From: Ahaetulla prasina
Taxonomy: Eukaryota; Chordata; Lepidosauria; Squamata; Colubridae
Reading direction: 5' to 3'
NCBI RefSeq assembly: GCF_028640845.1
Contig: NC_080546.1
Location: 18,325,020-18,389,019, forward strand
Length of the DNA stretch: 64,000 nt
Shown: piece by piece, positions 53,320 to 64,000 of the stretch
Numbering within the stretch: position 1 is the first letter of the stretch
How the letters are laid out: every line of letters starts with the position of its first letter
The notes under the pieces: generated by a model
Told to the model about the DNA's origin: nothing
Databases searched by the model: none
The model's input: the letters and a program-made list of their open reading frames with translations, nothing else
Program-made: the position numbers and the translations under genes

Positions 53320-54850
53320 CGCTTCAATTATACCATTATGCCTGCCATCTTGACATTTTTATCTTTGTAAAAGTACCAGCAGACAGCCCTACTTTAGACA
53401 AAGTCAAAAACAAACCCACTTAATATTATTCCCAAGAAAACCACAATTTTGTATTCCAAGGCATCACTAGTTATTTAGCTCAACTCTAGAGCAACTCTTA
53501 CCTTACCACCAAAATAAATTATCTTATCTTATAGAAACTCGGTGTTTTTATTCATGACACAGGTACAGGATTGACACTGTCGCTACATATAAAATGTCAA
53601 AAACTGACACAAATGTTTATTAAGGAAATAATTTACATAAAATAATCAAGTGCGCCTCTTCAACAGGAAGATAGTGATTTCTTAATTGGACACTTTTCAG
53701 ATTAATTTTGCTGAGTTACAGTCTTTATGTGATTGGTTAAAAAGTGACAAGCAAAGAAAAGAGGAAGAAATTCTAAGAGTTGCCAAAGCTGTTACAAAGT
53801 TAGTAGATAATGCATAATCTGTTGTGAGGAATGAATATTCATCAAAAGAAGTAAAAATGTTTGCCTATAAGAGAATGCATCTGTCTACTTTTGATACCAA
53901 AATAAGAGCCTAGTTAGTATAAATCACTTAAGCGTGTGAGATAAAGTTACCAGATATGGGCTGCAATAATTCATGTGGCCACATAATGGCAGCAGAGAGG
54001 AATTTTTTTAATGTTTTGCTGCCATCTAATGGTTGTCTGAATTGTTGCAGGTTAGTTCTAATAGCTTTGTCTTGTGACAAAACAAGAAACAAGAAGTGAT
54101 GCCTCAACAATGAATGTGGATTGAATTTTAAAAATTGAGAAGTACAAAATACGTACATTGAAGTAATCTGATTTTATAGAAAAATGAAGATGAATTGAAT
54201 TGCAAAACATACGTGTGAAGGAAAAGAGAATGGCTTGAAGATCAAGAAATCCAGTTGGATAGAGTTAGTAAGAGCTACCAAAGACGATTTCCTATTGGCT
54301 CACCTGCCCCTTCAATCTTCCCAGAACTTTCCTCTTCCTGTCTCAAGGAACTGATGGCTTCTGGGGAAAGGTAGGAAAAGAAAGATACTTGGAAGATCAG
54401 AAAGATAGAACAGTCATCCTTTGAAGCAAAGAGAGGGAAGTGAGCCTATGGAACCTAACATTCTTGAAACAAAGCCACCAACATCCTTGACTTCAAACAC
54501 AACATAGTCAACAATTATGTTCTGCCTCCATTTTTAAGTGCCTTCATTTCCTATTTTCCTCAATTACTGGTGCATGTGGCCACCATCTCCCTCAACTTCT
54601 CCATGCCTTCCTTGTCCTACATCCTTTAGCCATACACCTCCAAAAAAATTGCTCATTAGTGCATGTAATGGTTCACCAACATCTTTATTTGTTTGCTGAC
54701 ATTAAAAGAAAGGAAGAGACATAATGAACATGTTGCAATAAAAACTAGATTTTCTTAACATTACGCTTGCTTTTAATGTTTTTTTGCCCAAGACTTTTTA
54801 TTTATTTTTCAGCAAATCATGAAGCTGGTCTTCAAAGGAAATAGCTTAAG
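53320..54850. other. Anonymous AT-rich DNA
   Basis: Over 1.5 kb without a recognised repeat. The only frame of note, 76 codons at 53928-54158 minus, has no identifiable content. Confidence 0.45.
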
Positions 54851-54854
54851 AGGT

Positions 54855-55175
54855 AAAAAGGTAAAAGTAAAGGTTCCCCTTGCACATATGTGCTAGTTGT
54901 TCCTGACTCTAGGGGGCAGTGCTGATCTCCATTTCAAATCCAAAGAGCCAGCGGTGTCCAAAGACGTCTCTGTAGTCATGTGGCCAGCATGACTAAACAC
55001 CAAAGGTGCACGAAACACTGTTACCTTCCCACCAAAGATGGTCCCTATTTTTCTACTTGCATTTTTAATGTGCTTTCGAACTGCTAGGTTGGCAGAAGCT
55101 GGGACAAGTAACGGGAGCTCACCCTGTTATGCAGCACTAGGGATTCAAACCGCTGAACCGCTCAGTTGAATCAGA
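54855..55175 (-). mobile_element. tRNA-derived SINE with Bov-B-like tail, copy 5
   Basis: Minus orientation. The tail and body are complete (CTCTAGGGGGCAGTGCTGAT). The head is cut just beyond the B box (GGGATTCAAACC), so the A box is missing. Confidence 0.9.
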
Positions 55176-55179
55176 AACA

Positions 55180-56018
55180 GTCTTCCTCTCTCTGAAGCTC
55201 CTCTTCTTCCTCTGACTGCAAGGACCTCCAAGATTTTTAAGAGTCCTTGTCTGTCTATTTGAGTCTTCTGGTGTTCTCTGCTGTCTGCTTAGTGGGGTCA
55301 TGGTGGAGGTAATAAAAAAAAAATCAAGACAGCAGTTGCAACATGAGATCAAAGCACCAAGTCTTTTATTTGTGCATCATGACACATGTAGAAAAGGGTA
55401 GGCCACTGATTGTGTAATTTTGACCACTCTCTTGACTTCTTTAGCTCTCTCCCTGCAGACAGTCCTGTTTAGCATTATCCTGTTCTTCCCAGCCATTCAG
55501 ATCTTCTCTACACAGAGTGTTCACATACTAGAATGTTGCTCTCTTCAATCAACAGCTTTAGATCCCCTCTTTCTCTTTGACAGATGAGCATCAATTGATT
55601 TTCCTCTATTTCCCCCCTTCCCCGCAGTAGGATGCAGGAGGAGAATATCAGTTGCTGTGCTCATCCAACATGCTTAAACAGGTCAGGTACTAGCAGCTGC
55701 ATATGTGCAATGTTGGACAGAGTTCACCTTAGTACAATTTCCGATGAACTGCCATAATATGTGCATCCAAAGCGTTTGGCTAGTGTTTGGTCCAATGTAT
55801 GGTGGGAACCCAGAAGATATGGTTGATTCTATAATTCTGTTAACAGGAATTATGTGAAGGCAGCCAATGTTACACTTTGCTCTTCTCTATGGAATTGTCA
55901 TAAACAAATCACAGTAAGGGTTGAATTGTGTACATTCAAATTACATAACTTAAATCTCTAAAAATGCTCTATTTAAAGAGCTGCTGATGTGAGATAGGCA
56001 ACCACATAACATTAACAT
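55180..56018. other. Anonymous DNA
   Basis: No repeat or gene was recognised. Confidence 0.4.
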
Positions 56019-56022
56019 AAAT

Positions 56023-56061
56023 GACAGACAGACAGACAGACAGATATATAATAGATATATA

Positions 56062-56138
<77 letters not shown>

Positions 56139-56220
56139 GGAAGGAAGGAAGGAAGGAAGGAAGGAAGGAAGGAAGGAAGGAAGGAAGGAAGGAAGGGAGG
56201 GAGGGAGGAAGGAAGGAAGG
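56023..56220. repeat. (GACA)n-(GATA)n-(GGAA)n compound microsatellite (Bkm type)
   Basis: Five GACA units, a short ATATAATA bridge, about 17 GATA units, then about 18 GGAA/GGGA units. GATA and GACA are the components of the Bkm satellite first described in a krait. Confidence 0.97.
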
Positions 56221-56224
56221 ACTG

Positions 56225-57065
56225 GAGTAAGTGGAAAGGAAAAATAGCATTTCTCTATGCCATAGTTTCATTCAAAATATTCTGGCAAAATATAAACCAC
56301 CAAAAAAGAAGGAAATCTCACCCTATGTTCCAAATCATAGGACACGCCCATTTTCTGTTGCTTGACATGCAGTTATGTAAATAAAGAACTTGTCTACTTT
56401 CTAAATTATAGTGCCAAAGATAAGTTACATTTCTTGCAAATTCAAATGAAATTTGTTGAAACTATGTGGATTGGTTTTAAAGCAGGATGGAAGATGAACC
56501 AGCCGTTTACCAATCTAAAAGGTAATTTTAATGAACATAAGTTCAGGCAGCTTGTTCAGGCATATCATACTGTGCCTGGAGGATGCAACATCTTCCATTT
56601 TTAATTATTTTTGTTGTTGTTATTCATACATTTAATGTGTTGGCAAAGGTGCACATAGCTATGCTTCTTTTCATATCTCCTTTTTTTTTTGTTGTTGTTT
56701 AGTATCTCTTCTTAGGAGTTATTGAACTAGGCTCCGGGCATACTTATATAAAATTAATGCATGAAAATATGAGAAATAGATCTGTCGACAAAGGCATATG
56801 TATTTTTCCTTCTTAATTCAAGGCATCTTAGAAACGAGTTGTTTTAATGCCTGTATGTATTGGCAAGGTCTCATGATTACTATGCAAATCTTATTTTGAG
56901 GCAAAACAAATGGGGACAATAAATGTCAAAATACTTCGTGATGTAACCCACCACTGGGTCTGCAGAATTTGTTGAGTATCTATGTGTTCCAAACTGCCAA
57001 AGCTAATCGACACCACATCAAAGATGAGTTTCACTAAAAACATGGATTCAGAAGTCTGCCTACAG
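56225..57065. other. Anonymous AT-rich DNA
   Basis: The 80-codon frame at 56362-56604 has no recognisable domain. No repeats were identified. Confidence 0.4.
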
Positions 57066-57070
57066 CAGAG

Positions 57071-57727
57071 GTGTCAAACAAAATGCAAAGGTACCGGATA
57101 TGTGGTACCTTGCTCAATAGTAGTACCTGTGAGAGGGATCTTGGAGTCCTAGTGGACAACCATTTAGATATGAGCCAGCAGTGTGCAACAGCTGCCAAAA
57201 AAGCCAACACAATTTTGGGCTGCATAAACAGAGGGGTAGAATCAAGATCACATGAAGTGTTAATACCACTTTATAATGCCTTGGTAAGGCCACACTTGGA
57301 ATATTGCATTCAGTTTTGGTCGCCACGATGTAAAAAGGATGTTGAGACTCTAGAAAAAGTGCAGAGAAGAGCAACGAAGATGATTAGGGGACTGGAGGCT
57401 AAAACATATGAAGAACGGTTGCAGGAACTCGGTATGCCTAGTTTAATGAAAAGAAGGACTAGGGGAGACATGATAGCAGTGTTCCAATATTTCAGGGGTT
57501 GCCACAAAGAAGAGGGAGTCAAACTAGTCTCCAAAGCACCTGAGGGTAGAACAAGAAGCAATGGGTGGAAACTGATCAAGGAAAGAAGCAACCTAGAACT
57601 AAGGAGAAATTTCCTGACAGTTAGAACAATTAATCAGTGGAACAACTTGCCTGCAGAAGTTGTAAATGCTCCAACACTGGAAACTTTTAAGAAAATGTTG
57701 GATAGCCATTTGCCTGAAATGGTGTAG
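57071..57727 (+). pseudogene. CR1 reverse transcriptase C-terminal fragment
   Basis: A 218-codon frame, of which about the last 205 are CR1: [80 protein letters not shown] and [20 protein letters not shown] up to the natural stop. The catalytic YADD part is absent, so only the C-terminal third of ORF2 remains. It cannot be active despite the open frame. Confidence 0.88.
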
Positions 57728-57802
57728 GATTTCCTGCCTGGGCAGGGGGTTGGACTAGAAGACCTCCAAGGTCCCTTCCAACTCTGATATTATTATTATT
57801 AT
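57087..57802 (+). mobile_element. CR1 LINE 3' part, nested in hAT MITE
   Basis: It ends in GTTGGACTAGAAGACCTCCA and an ATTATT tail, with 3' truncation of the usual ATTCTATGATTCT. It is younger than the copy at 34422-35100, because its frame is unbroken to the natural stop. Confidence 0.92.
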
Positions 57803-58174
57803 AAACTCAAGGCCTGTGGGCTGGATGCAGTCTGCAGTGTGGTTGGATCTGGCCTGTGGGGCCATCCTGGAGAATGTAAGGGGCCGGCCCGCATCACTTC
57901 GGCCCAGTCTATCCCCCATTGCTTTGGCCTGGTCTACCTGCGTCGCTTCGGCCAGGTCTGCCCAATACAAAGAGGAAACATGCCAGCAGTTTGGGCAGTG
58001 GCGTCAAGCTGGCTACACCCACCAAGCGGGCCACACCCACCCGATCGGCCATGCCCAGTGAGTGGCATTAAGATGGTCACAACCACCCAGTGGGGGCCCC
58101 CTGCTGCCCCCCCGCGATCAACCACAACCCTGATGAGGCCCTCAATGAAATTGAGTTTGACACCCTTGGCCTAG

Positions 58175-59035
58175 AGTTTCCATCACAACATGTTACGATC
58201 AATACTTTTTTCCTCTGGAAAACAACTGCACAGGAACACCTCTGCTGTTAATGTCATTCATTGCATTAGAAAGATATTGGTGGTACTGTAAAGCTACATA
58301 TATAGGGTGACATTACCATGCTTACCAGCCTAACTCACGTGGGTTTGCATAACCTGTCAGTAGCTGGGAGGTGGCAGGTGGAGACAACAACCATAATCCA
58401 CATTTCCCCAAAGCTTTGTTTCCCTTTGAAGCTTCCTCACTTTTGAGGGACATATTAAGTTGCAGTTGACCTACTTCTACCATTTTTGATCCCTTCAAAG
58501 GTCCCTCAGGATTCCCTTTCAAAAACAACTGCCACAACCCTGGAGCTCTCCCCACCAGCCATTTATCTCCACCTCAGCAGTTCTGCAGGGGTTTCTGCTT
58601 GAAAAATCTGAAAATGTTTTATCTCTAGCTGCTTGATAGAGATAAAAAATAAAATAAAAAACGACGGAATGAGGATAGCCACTGTGGTTCTGGTAACTCG
58701 GCCTGGATCATAGTTGCTTAGTTCTCCTTGACTGGAATTTAAGCACCCACCATCGGCAGGATTTCAGGCTGCAGCCATTTAGCTCTATGCAGCAAGAAAG
58801 GTGGGTAGACTTTCCTTTGTGTTAGAGATATTTCTTGTTTAGTGTTTTGCCTTCCGAGAGCTTTCTTTTACCTGAATACTCTAAACAAGATCTAACTGTT
58901 TCTCATTTAATTAAGAGTGTGGGCTGTGCCTTCTGCTTCCTTGTTCTGAAAGGCTGAGCAGCTGGCAATCAAAACAGCAGTTTTGAAGATAAAAATGAAG
59001 AACAGTAAACATTCCACTTTGACACTTGCAGGGAA
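58175..59035. other. Anonymous DNA
   Basis: No recognised repeat. The minus-strand 77-codon frame (58322-58555) has no identifiable content. Confidence 0.4.
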
Positions 59036-59454
<419 letters not shown>

Positions 59455-59879
59455 CCAACTAGATAGACAGATAGATTTGTAAAGATTCTTTCTTCTTCTT
59501 CTTCTTTTGAAATCTACTTGGCTCCCGTTCAGCTTCACCCATCTTTCTGCATTCTGGTGCCTTCAGATGTTACTCCCACAAACCTTATGGAGTTTAGCGT
59601 ATTATGAGAACGGAAGGACAACGGAGAACAGCCATATCTTCTTGAAGATAAATGTAAGCATATATGTAGGTCTGTATTTATTTATTTGTAATATATGCCC
59701 ACTAAATCTGAAAGGCAGTTTACATTACAAAACTCAGCAAAAACAAACAGAATTTAAAAGTATAAAAATTCAAAGTAGCTATGAGGAAGGGCATTAAAAA
59801 CCTCTTTCAGGCATTCCTTATTAGTCATCGCTGCTGCGGCTTCCAGATATAGTCTTACAGGCAATTATAAATGCAGCTT

Positions 59880-60230
59880 GGTGCATTCATATGACATTTC
59901 TGCTCTGTGGGCTCCACTGATTACCAATGTGTTTCAGACTCAATTAATGGTGCTGGTTGTCACCTATAAAAGCTGTTCGTGGCATAGGATCAGATTTGAG
60001 GGGACTGTCTCTTCCCAGTTGTTTCTACCTATCTCTTGAGATCCAGCAGGAGAATCATACTACTGTCCCATTTTGCAGGAGCCAGGAATCAGAGGGGTTT
60101 TTTGCTGCTGACCCTGCGCTATAGAACACTGTTCACCTGTGATTAAATTGGCCCCAACCCTGCTGGGCTTTCAGAAGGCCCCTAAGATACAATTATGTGC
60201 CCAGCTCTGGGATGACTGTTCGTGAGGAGC
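59880..60230 (+). mobile_element. Old L2-like LINE fragment
   Basis: Scattered similarity to the L2 C-terminus: WAPLITNVFQTQLMVLVVTY and later FCC-PCAIEHCSPVIKLAPT, with stops and shifts. The region before it (59680-59820) contains ATTTATTTATTTG and may be part of another old repeat. Confidence 0.4.
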
Positions 60231-60429
60231 CAGGATGTGCCATGCCAGTGATGATGAAGTTTCTTAGTTGGGTATGACATAAATTTGGAAAATGCCTAAC
60301 TTGATTCCGCTGGCATGTCACACACACCCTTGAACAGAAGAGAATCCATTCTCTGTGTCCTCCCCATCTAGGTCATCCTGAACAGTGGCACTTGGCAGCA
60401 GCACCGAGGTTGAGGCTTCAGCCCTAGCG

Positions 60430-60561
60430 TTACTGTTGTACCATGTCTTGTTGTTGTGGCCTGTCAGCCGCTAGCCCCTCCAGCAGCCGAATCAGATGAG
60501 GAGGAGGCGTGGGAGTCAGGGTCAGCATCAAGGCAACCTGGGAAGAGGGAATGGAGCTGGC

Positions 60562-60593
<32 letters not shown>

Positions 60594-61194
60594 CTGTCCC
60601 CCTCCACCTCACCTAAGAAAACACAAGCGCCAAAGGATGTCTGCCAGCAATTTATTTACAAGCTGGCCTGGTTTCCTTTGGCAGAGGAAAGTTCTGGCAG
60701 CTGCTTTCCAAGTGCCAGCCAAGTTTCTTATCAAGAGTCAGCGTGTTTACAGTCCGTTGCTGGAGCAACCAGGAGTCTAAAGAATGGTCAAGAGTTACTC
60801 ATGAAAATCCAAGCCTTAAATCGCAAAACTGTCTGAAGCTCACATGATGCAGTTCACACTTAGTAGCTTTTGTCTGCTACAAGGGCCCGATGGCAACCTC
60901 ACCCGCTTTTATCCCCTGTGGGGTGTGGCTCAGTGACTCAGCACTCCCTGGGCCTGCCACACTTCTTCCTCTGCTGCGCACGCCTCTCTTTCCGATGCTG
61001 TCTAGGGTCAATCCAGGATTGATCCTCCTGGTCCTCTATCTGTGGGGGCTCTGACATGCCTTCTTCCTGGCCTTCCGCCGGCACTTGAGGCGTTGCCAGG
61101 AAGGAGGGACCTGGAGAGGGAAGCCTTGTCAGCTCCTCTCCCTCACTCGCCGAGTCATCCTCCTCCATGAGGACAGGCTCGGGGGCCAGAGTCA
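60430..61194 (-). mobile_element. LTR-like sequence, minus strand
   Basis: An inverted TATA-like GGGGATAAAAGCGGG (60904-60918) lies downstream, on the minus strand, of an acidic, Pro/Glu/Ser-rich open frame (60938-61261, 107 codons) that ends in basic residues (RKERRAQQRKKCGRPREC). That is the same layout as LTR family A. The termini are not clear, and a GA run sits at about 60565-60588. Confidence 0.45.
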
Positions 61195-61470
61195 CAACAG
61201 AGACAGAGGCGGAGCCTGGCCCATCCATCAGCCCCTCAGATGGAGAGTCAACAGCCCCCATGTCTGGAGGTGGCTAATGAGGAAGAGGAGGAACAGCTGG
61301 GTCCTGTGCCTGATGCACGGATGCGCAGAAGGCAGAGGAGAAGAGAGCGGTGGAAATCTGTGGGCTGATCCCTGGGAAGGAAGAGCCACCGCTGCTAGTG
61401 AAGCTCCACCCTAGCTCTGGGGATAAAAGGCAGGGGGCGGAGATGACATGATCAGGTTTTGTGACTTTTG
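61195..61470 (+). mobile_element. LTR-like sequence, plus strand, head-to-head with the previous
   Basis: GCCTGGCCCATCCATCAGCC through GAGGAAGAGGAGGAACAGCT to GGGGATAAAAGGCAGGGGGC (TATA-like at about 61421) matches 62517-62803. The opposite-facing LTR-like sequence starts just to its left. Confidence 0.5.
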
Positions 61471-61496
61471 TGCCAGCAAAGTCAATGGGGAAATCA

Positions 61497-61532
61497 GATA
61501 GATAGATAGATGGATGGATGGATGGATGGATG

Positions 61533-61598
<66 letters not shown>

Positions 61599-61622
61599 CA
61601 AACACAGACAGAGAGACAGACA
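61497..61622. repeat. (GATA)n-(GATG)n array with GACA end (Bkm type)
   Basis: Three GATA, six GATG, about 17 GATA, then ACAGACAGAGAGACAGACAG. It is the third GATA/GACA array within 5.6 kb. Confidence 0.97.
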
Positions 61623-61721
61623 GATGTAGATTCTAAGGTATATAAATCATCTTAGTTCTGCAAATACTGCATTATATTTCTGTTATGTAAAACATACTGC
61701 CCTGGGTCATTTAGTATGCAA

Positions 61722-61724
<3 letters not shown>

Positions 61725-61801
<77 letters not shown>
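61725..61801. repeat. (TA)n microsatellite
   Basis: About 38 TA units without interruption. Confidence 0.98.
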
Positions 61802-61804
<3 letters not shown>

Positions 61805-61805
<1 letters not shown>

Positions 61806-62334
61806 GTGTTTCAGATTAATTATTGGAAGGAATATTTGTTGGAAGAAGCAAACAGATCTCTGCATAAAAATATCCTTTTGCTTATTTTGCTAGGTGGAAA
61901 TACGGCCCAAGGGCATCAAGAGAAACATAATCTTGATTGGGAATAGATTATATTTAGGAAATCTGTATGATAAGCCGAAAAGGTGCTGACTGATTGCAGC
62001 TTTTGGATTCAAAAGTCAGTGGCCTACATAAAAAGAAAAAAATACTTGAGGTGTTTGATCGTATAAAACGAATGAAGACTGAATCAGAAAAGAAATACAT
62101 GAAGGAAAATGTGACTGGGTCAGGAAGGGGGGAGAAGATCAAGAAAGTTATGATTGGTGGAGTTGATGAGATCCTGGTAAAAGGCAGAGGTGAGAACTTG
62201 AAAGACAAAGGAGAATATAGGAAATGTAAAGAATGATTGGAACCAAGGTATTTACAAGAATAGAAAGGCTCAGAGAGGAATACCGACAAGTGCTAAGTTA
62301 GATTTATTTTGTTTTTCTATTCACTGGCTTTTAC
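61805..62334. other. Anonymous AT-rich DNA
   Basis: The 80-codon plus frame at 61994-62236 is Lys/Glu-rich with no domain that I recognise. No repeat was identified. Confidence 0.4.
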
Positions 62335-62967
62335 AGGTAGTCCTTGACTTGCAACAGTTCATTTAGTAACTGTTCAAATGGCACTGAAAAAAGTGACTTA
62401 TGACTGTTTTCCACACTTAGGACTGTTGCATCATCCCCTCAGTTAGGCGTTCAAAATTTGGATGCTTGGCAACTGATTCATCTTTGTGACGGTTGCAGTG
62501 TCCTGGAGTCACATGAGGGAATGGAGCTGGCAGAGAGAGAGAGAGAGACAGAGTTGGACCCTGGCCCATCCGTCAGCCCTCAGATGGAGAATCAACAACC
62601 CCCAGGTCTGGAGGTGGTTGACGAGGAAGAGGAGGAACAGCTGGGTCCAGTGCCTGAAGCACAGATGCGCAGAAGACAGAGGAGAGGAGAGCAGTGGAAA
62701 TCTATGAGCCAGTCCTCAGGATGGAAGAGCCACTGCTGCCAGCGAAGCCCCACCCTAGCTCTGGGGATAAAAGGCAGGGGGTGGAGATACATGTTCAGGT
62801 TTTGAACAGGGAAGCCAAATTCACTTAACAACCATGTTAAGTGATTTACTTAACCATTGTGGCAAGAAAGGTCACAACATGGGGCAAAACTCATTTAACG
62901 AATGTCTCACTTAGGAAGATAAATTTTGGGCTCATTTGTGGTCGTAAGTCAAGGACCACCTGCATTT
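62335..62967. mobile_element. AGGTAGTCCTC MITE carrying an LTR-like insert
   Basis: It begins ACAGGTAGTCCTTGACTTGC and ends GTAAGTCAAGGACCACCTGC. The outer parts align with 25919-26287. Between GTCACATG (about 62516) and AACAGGGAAGCC (about 62804) lies unrelated LTR-like sequence. Confidence 0.82.
62517..62803 (+). mobile_element. LTR-like fragment inside the MITE
   Basis: It matches 61195-61470 from CCTGGCCCATCCGTCAGCC to GGGGATAAAAGGCAGGGGG and shares GGGAATGGAGCTGGCAGAGA with about 60546-60565. It has a short GA run and no clear termini, so it is probably incomplete. Confidence 0.5.
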
Positions 62968-63011
62968 CTTTTCTCACCACTACTTTTCTGCACGTTGCAT
63001 GTTGTTTAGAG

Positions 63012-63232
63012 CCGTGGTGGTGCAGTGGTTAGAATGGAGTATTGCAGGCTAATTCTGCAGACTGCCACCAGTTCAATTCTCACGAGGTGGACTCAGCCTT
63101 CCATCCTTCCGAGGTCGGTAAAATGAGGACCCAGATTGTTGGGGGCAATTAGCTGATTCTGTAAGCTGCTTAGAGAGGGCTATAAAAACACTGTATAAAA
63201 ACACTGTATAAAGTGGTTAAGTGCTACTGCTA
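63012..63232 (+). mobile_element. tRNA-derived SINE, third family
   Basis: The A-box-like GTGGTGGTGCAGTGGTTAG, B-box-like AGTTCAATTCTC, body CTTCCATCCTTCCGAGGTCG, and a tail with a duplicated AAAACACTGTATAA unit. The inverted relative is at 32445-32670. Confidence 0.78.
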
Positions 63233-63234
63233 TT

Positions 63235-63818
63235 ACTCCAAAGGGAACAGGGCGTCCTGCATGCATATAACATGGTTACTTTGATAATAATGATTTTCTA
63301 CTTTTTCTCTTTGCCAGACAACACTTTTTTGAATTGCATCCAAAGGGTAGTCTGCTTCGATACAACGATACAAAAAAGAAAATGAATCACTGACCTTCTT
63401 TACGTCCTTTGAGAGTTCAAGTGGATTTGTTTCTGATTTTTCATGTAAGGTATAAACCGTAAGAAAGTTCCTTTATGTGGTTGAAGAATGAATGTAAAAA
63501 AGCATTTTTGGTAAAGGCGGAACCAGTTCCTGTCTTATTGAAATAGTAAGCATCATTTAGTGTAGCAGTGACCTCTGTCATTTGTGTATTGGGAAAACTA
63601 TAATCTGGAGCACAAACCTCCCACACATATGAAGCTGTGGACATCAGTTGCACTGCCTGACTATTTAAAACAGACATAAAATTGTTGGATAACCTCTTTC
63701 AAATGATAGTGTTGGAAGAAAAATCCATCTAGTACAGTTGCGAGCTGGGAAAAAGATGCTGGAAATAAAATGGAGGCTGGAGGTTGATTGGAAAAAAGGT
63801 TCCCTTTACTGATGAAGC
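63235..63818. other. Anonymous AT-rich DNA
   Basis: No repeat was identified. The 78-codon minus frame at 63441-63677 has no recognisable content. Confidence 0.4.
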
Positions 63819-63819
63819 A

Positions 63820-64000
63820 GGGGACACGGTGGCTTAGTGGCTAAGACATTGAGCTTGTTGATAAAAAGGTCAGCAGTTCAGTGGTTCGAATCCCTAGTGC
63901 TGCGTAATGGGGTGAGCTCCTCTTACTTGTCCCAGTTTCTGCCAACCTAGTAGTTCAAAAGCACGTAAAAAATGCAAGTAGAAAAACAGGGACCACCTTT
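63820..64000 (+). mobile_element. tRNA-derived SINE with Bov-B-like tail, copy 6, cut by window end
   Basis: The head and first half are present: GGTGGCTTAGTGGCTAAG, GTGGTTCGAATCCC, AAAATGCAAGTAGAAAAACA. It runs off the window at ACCACCTTT. Confidence 0.92.

Larger units (their letters stand above)
57066..58168. mobile_element. hAT-like MITE (CAGRGGTGTCAAAC ends) split by CR1
   Basis: The left end CAGAGGTGTCAAAC and right end GAGTTTGACACCCTTG are flanked by GCCTACAG (57058-57065) and GCCTAGAG (58169-58176), an 8-bp duplication with one mismatch. The G+C-rich interior (57815-58168) carries GGCCACACCCACC motifs. The CR1 entered right next to the left end. Confidence 0.85.

Noticed and set aside
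53928..54158. Short minus frame in a repeat-poor stretch as a gene
   Set aside because: 76 codons without any similarity that I can recognise is expected by chance in this length of DNA.

Overview
The window looks like vertebrate nuclear DNA from a squamate reptile, most likely a colubroid snake. The evidence is the repeat content: nine copies of a CR1-type LINE (L3/Rex1-like, 'Snake1' type) ending in (ATTCT)n, seven copies of a tRNA-derived SINE with a Bov-B-like 3' end, RTE/Bov-B, L2-like and L1 fragments, and long GATA/GACA (Bkm-type) arrays. I found no host protein-coding gene, exon or functional RNA gene. Every long reading frame I could explain belongs to a mobile element or a simple repeat. 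Species and chromosome are inference.

Layout. 1-5.5 kb: CR1-L3 copies, two solo LTRs (one inside a CR1-L3 reverse transcriptase), TIR-bearing MITEs and GGA/GAA microsatellites. 5.5-15 kb: a SPIN-like hAT MITE with a perfect 8-bp target duplication and internal 96-bp repeats, more CR1-L3, a SINE, an old CR1 carrying two nested insertions, and an RTE fragment. 15-21 kb: the two best-preserved LINEs, a CR1-L3 with a 372-codon RT frame (minus strand) and a GC-rich L2-like element with a 577-codon frame (plus strand). 21-34 kb: mostly anonymous AT-rich DNA scattered with one hAT-like MITE family (ends CAGTGGTGGG / CCCACCACTG, 8-bp target duplications) and other MITEs and SINEs.

34.4-44.9 kb is the most unusual part. 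A 2.6-kb block is duplicated 5,206 bp apart, and about 850 bp of it is present a third time 1,748 bp downstream. Between the copies lies a patchwork of pieces whose apparent sources are at 43.1-43.4 and 44.6-44.9 kb. The pieces are joined at short shared sequences of 3 to 14 bp. Three paralogous copies of a hAT-MITE end carry a 17-bp minisatellite made from the transposon's own terminal 16 bp plus one base, present as 2, 12 and 44 units.

45-64 kb: alternating palindromes, SINEs, an ORF1-only L1 (HAL1-like) inserted in a SINE, a third solo LTR of the family seen at the start, a hAT MITE split by a CR1, three GATA/GACA arrays within 6 kb, and LTR-like fragments. The elements do not form a pathway. 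What the window records is layered insertion, microsatellite growth at element ends, and local rearrangement.
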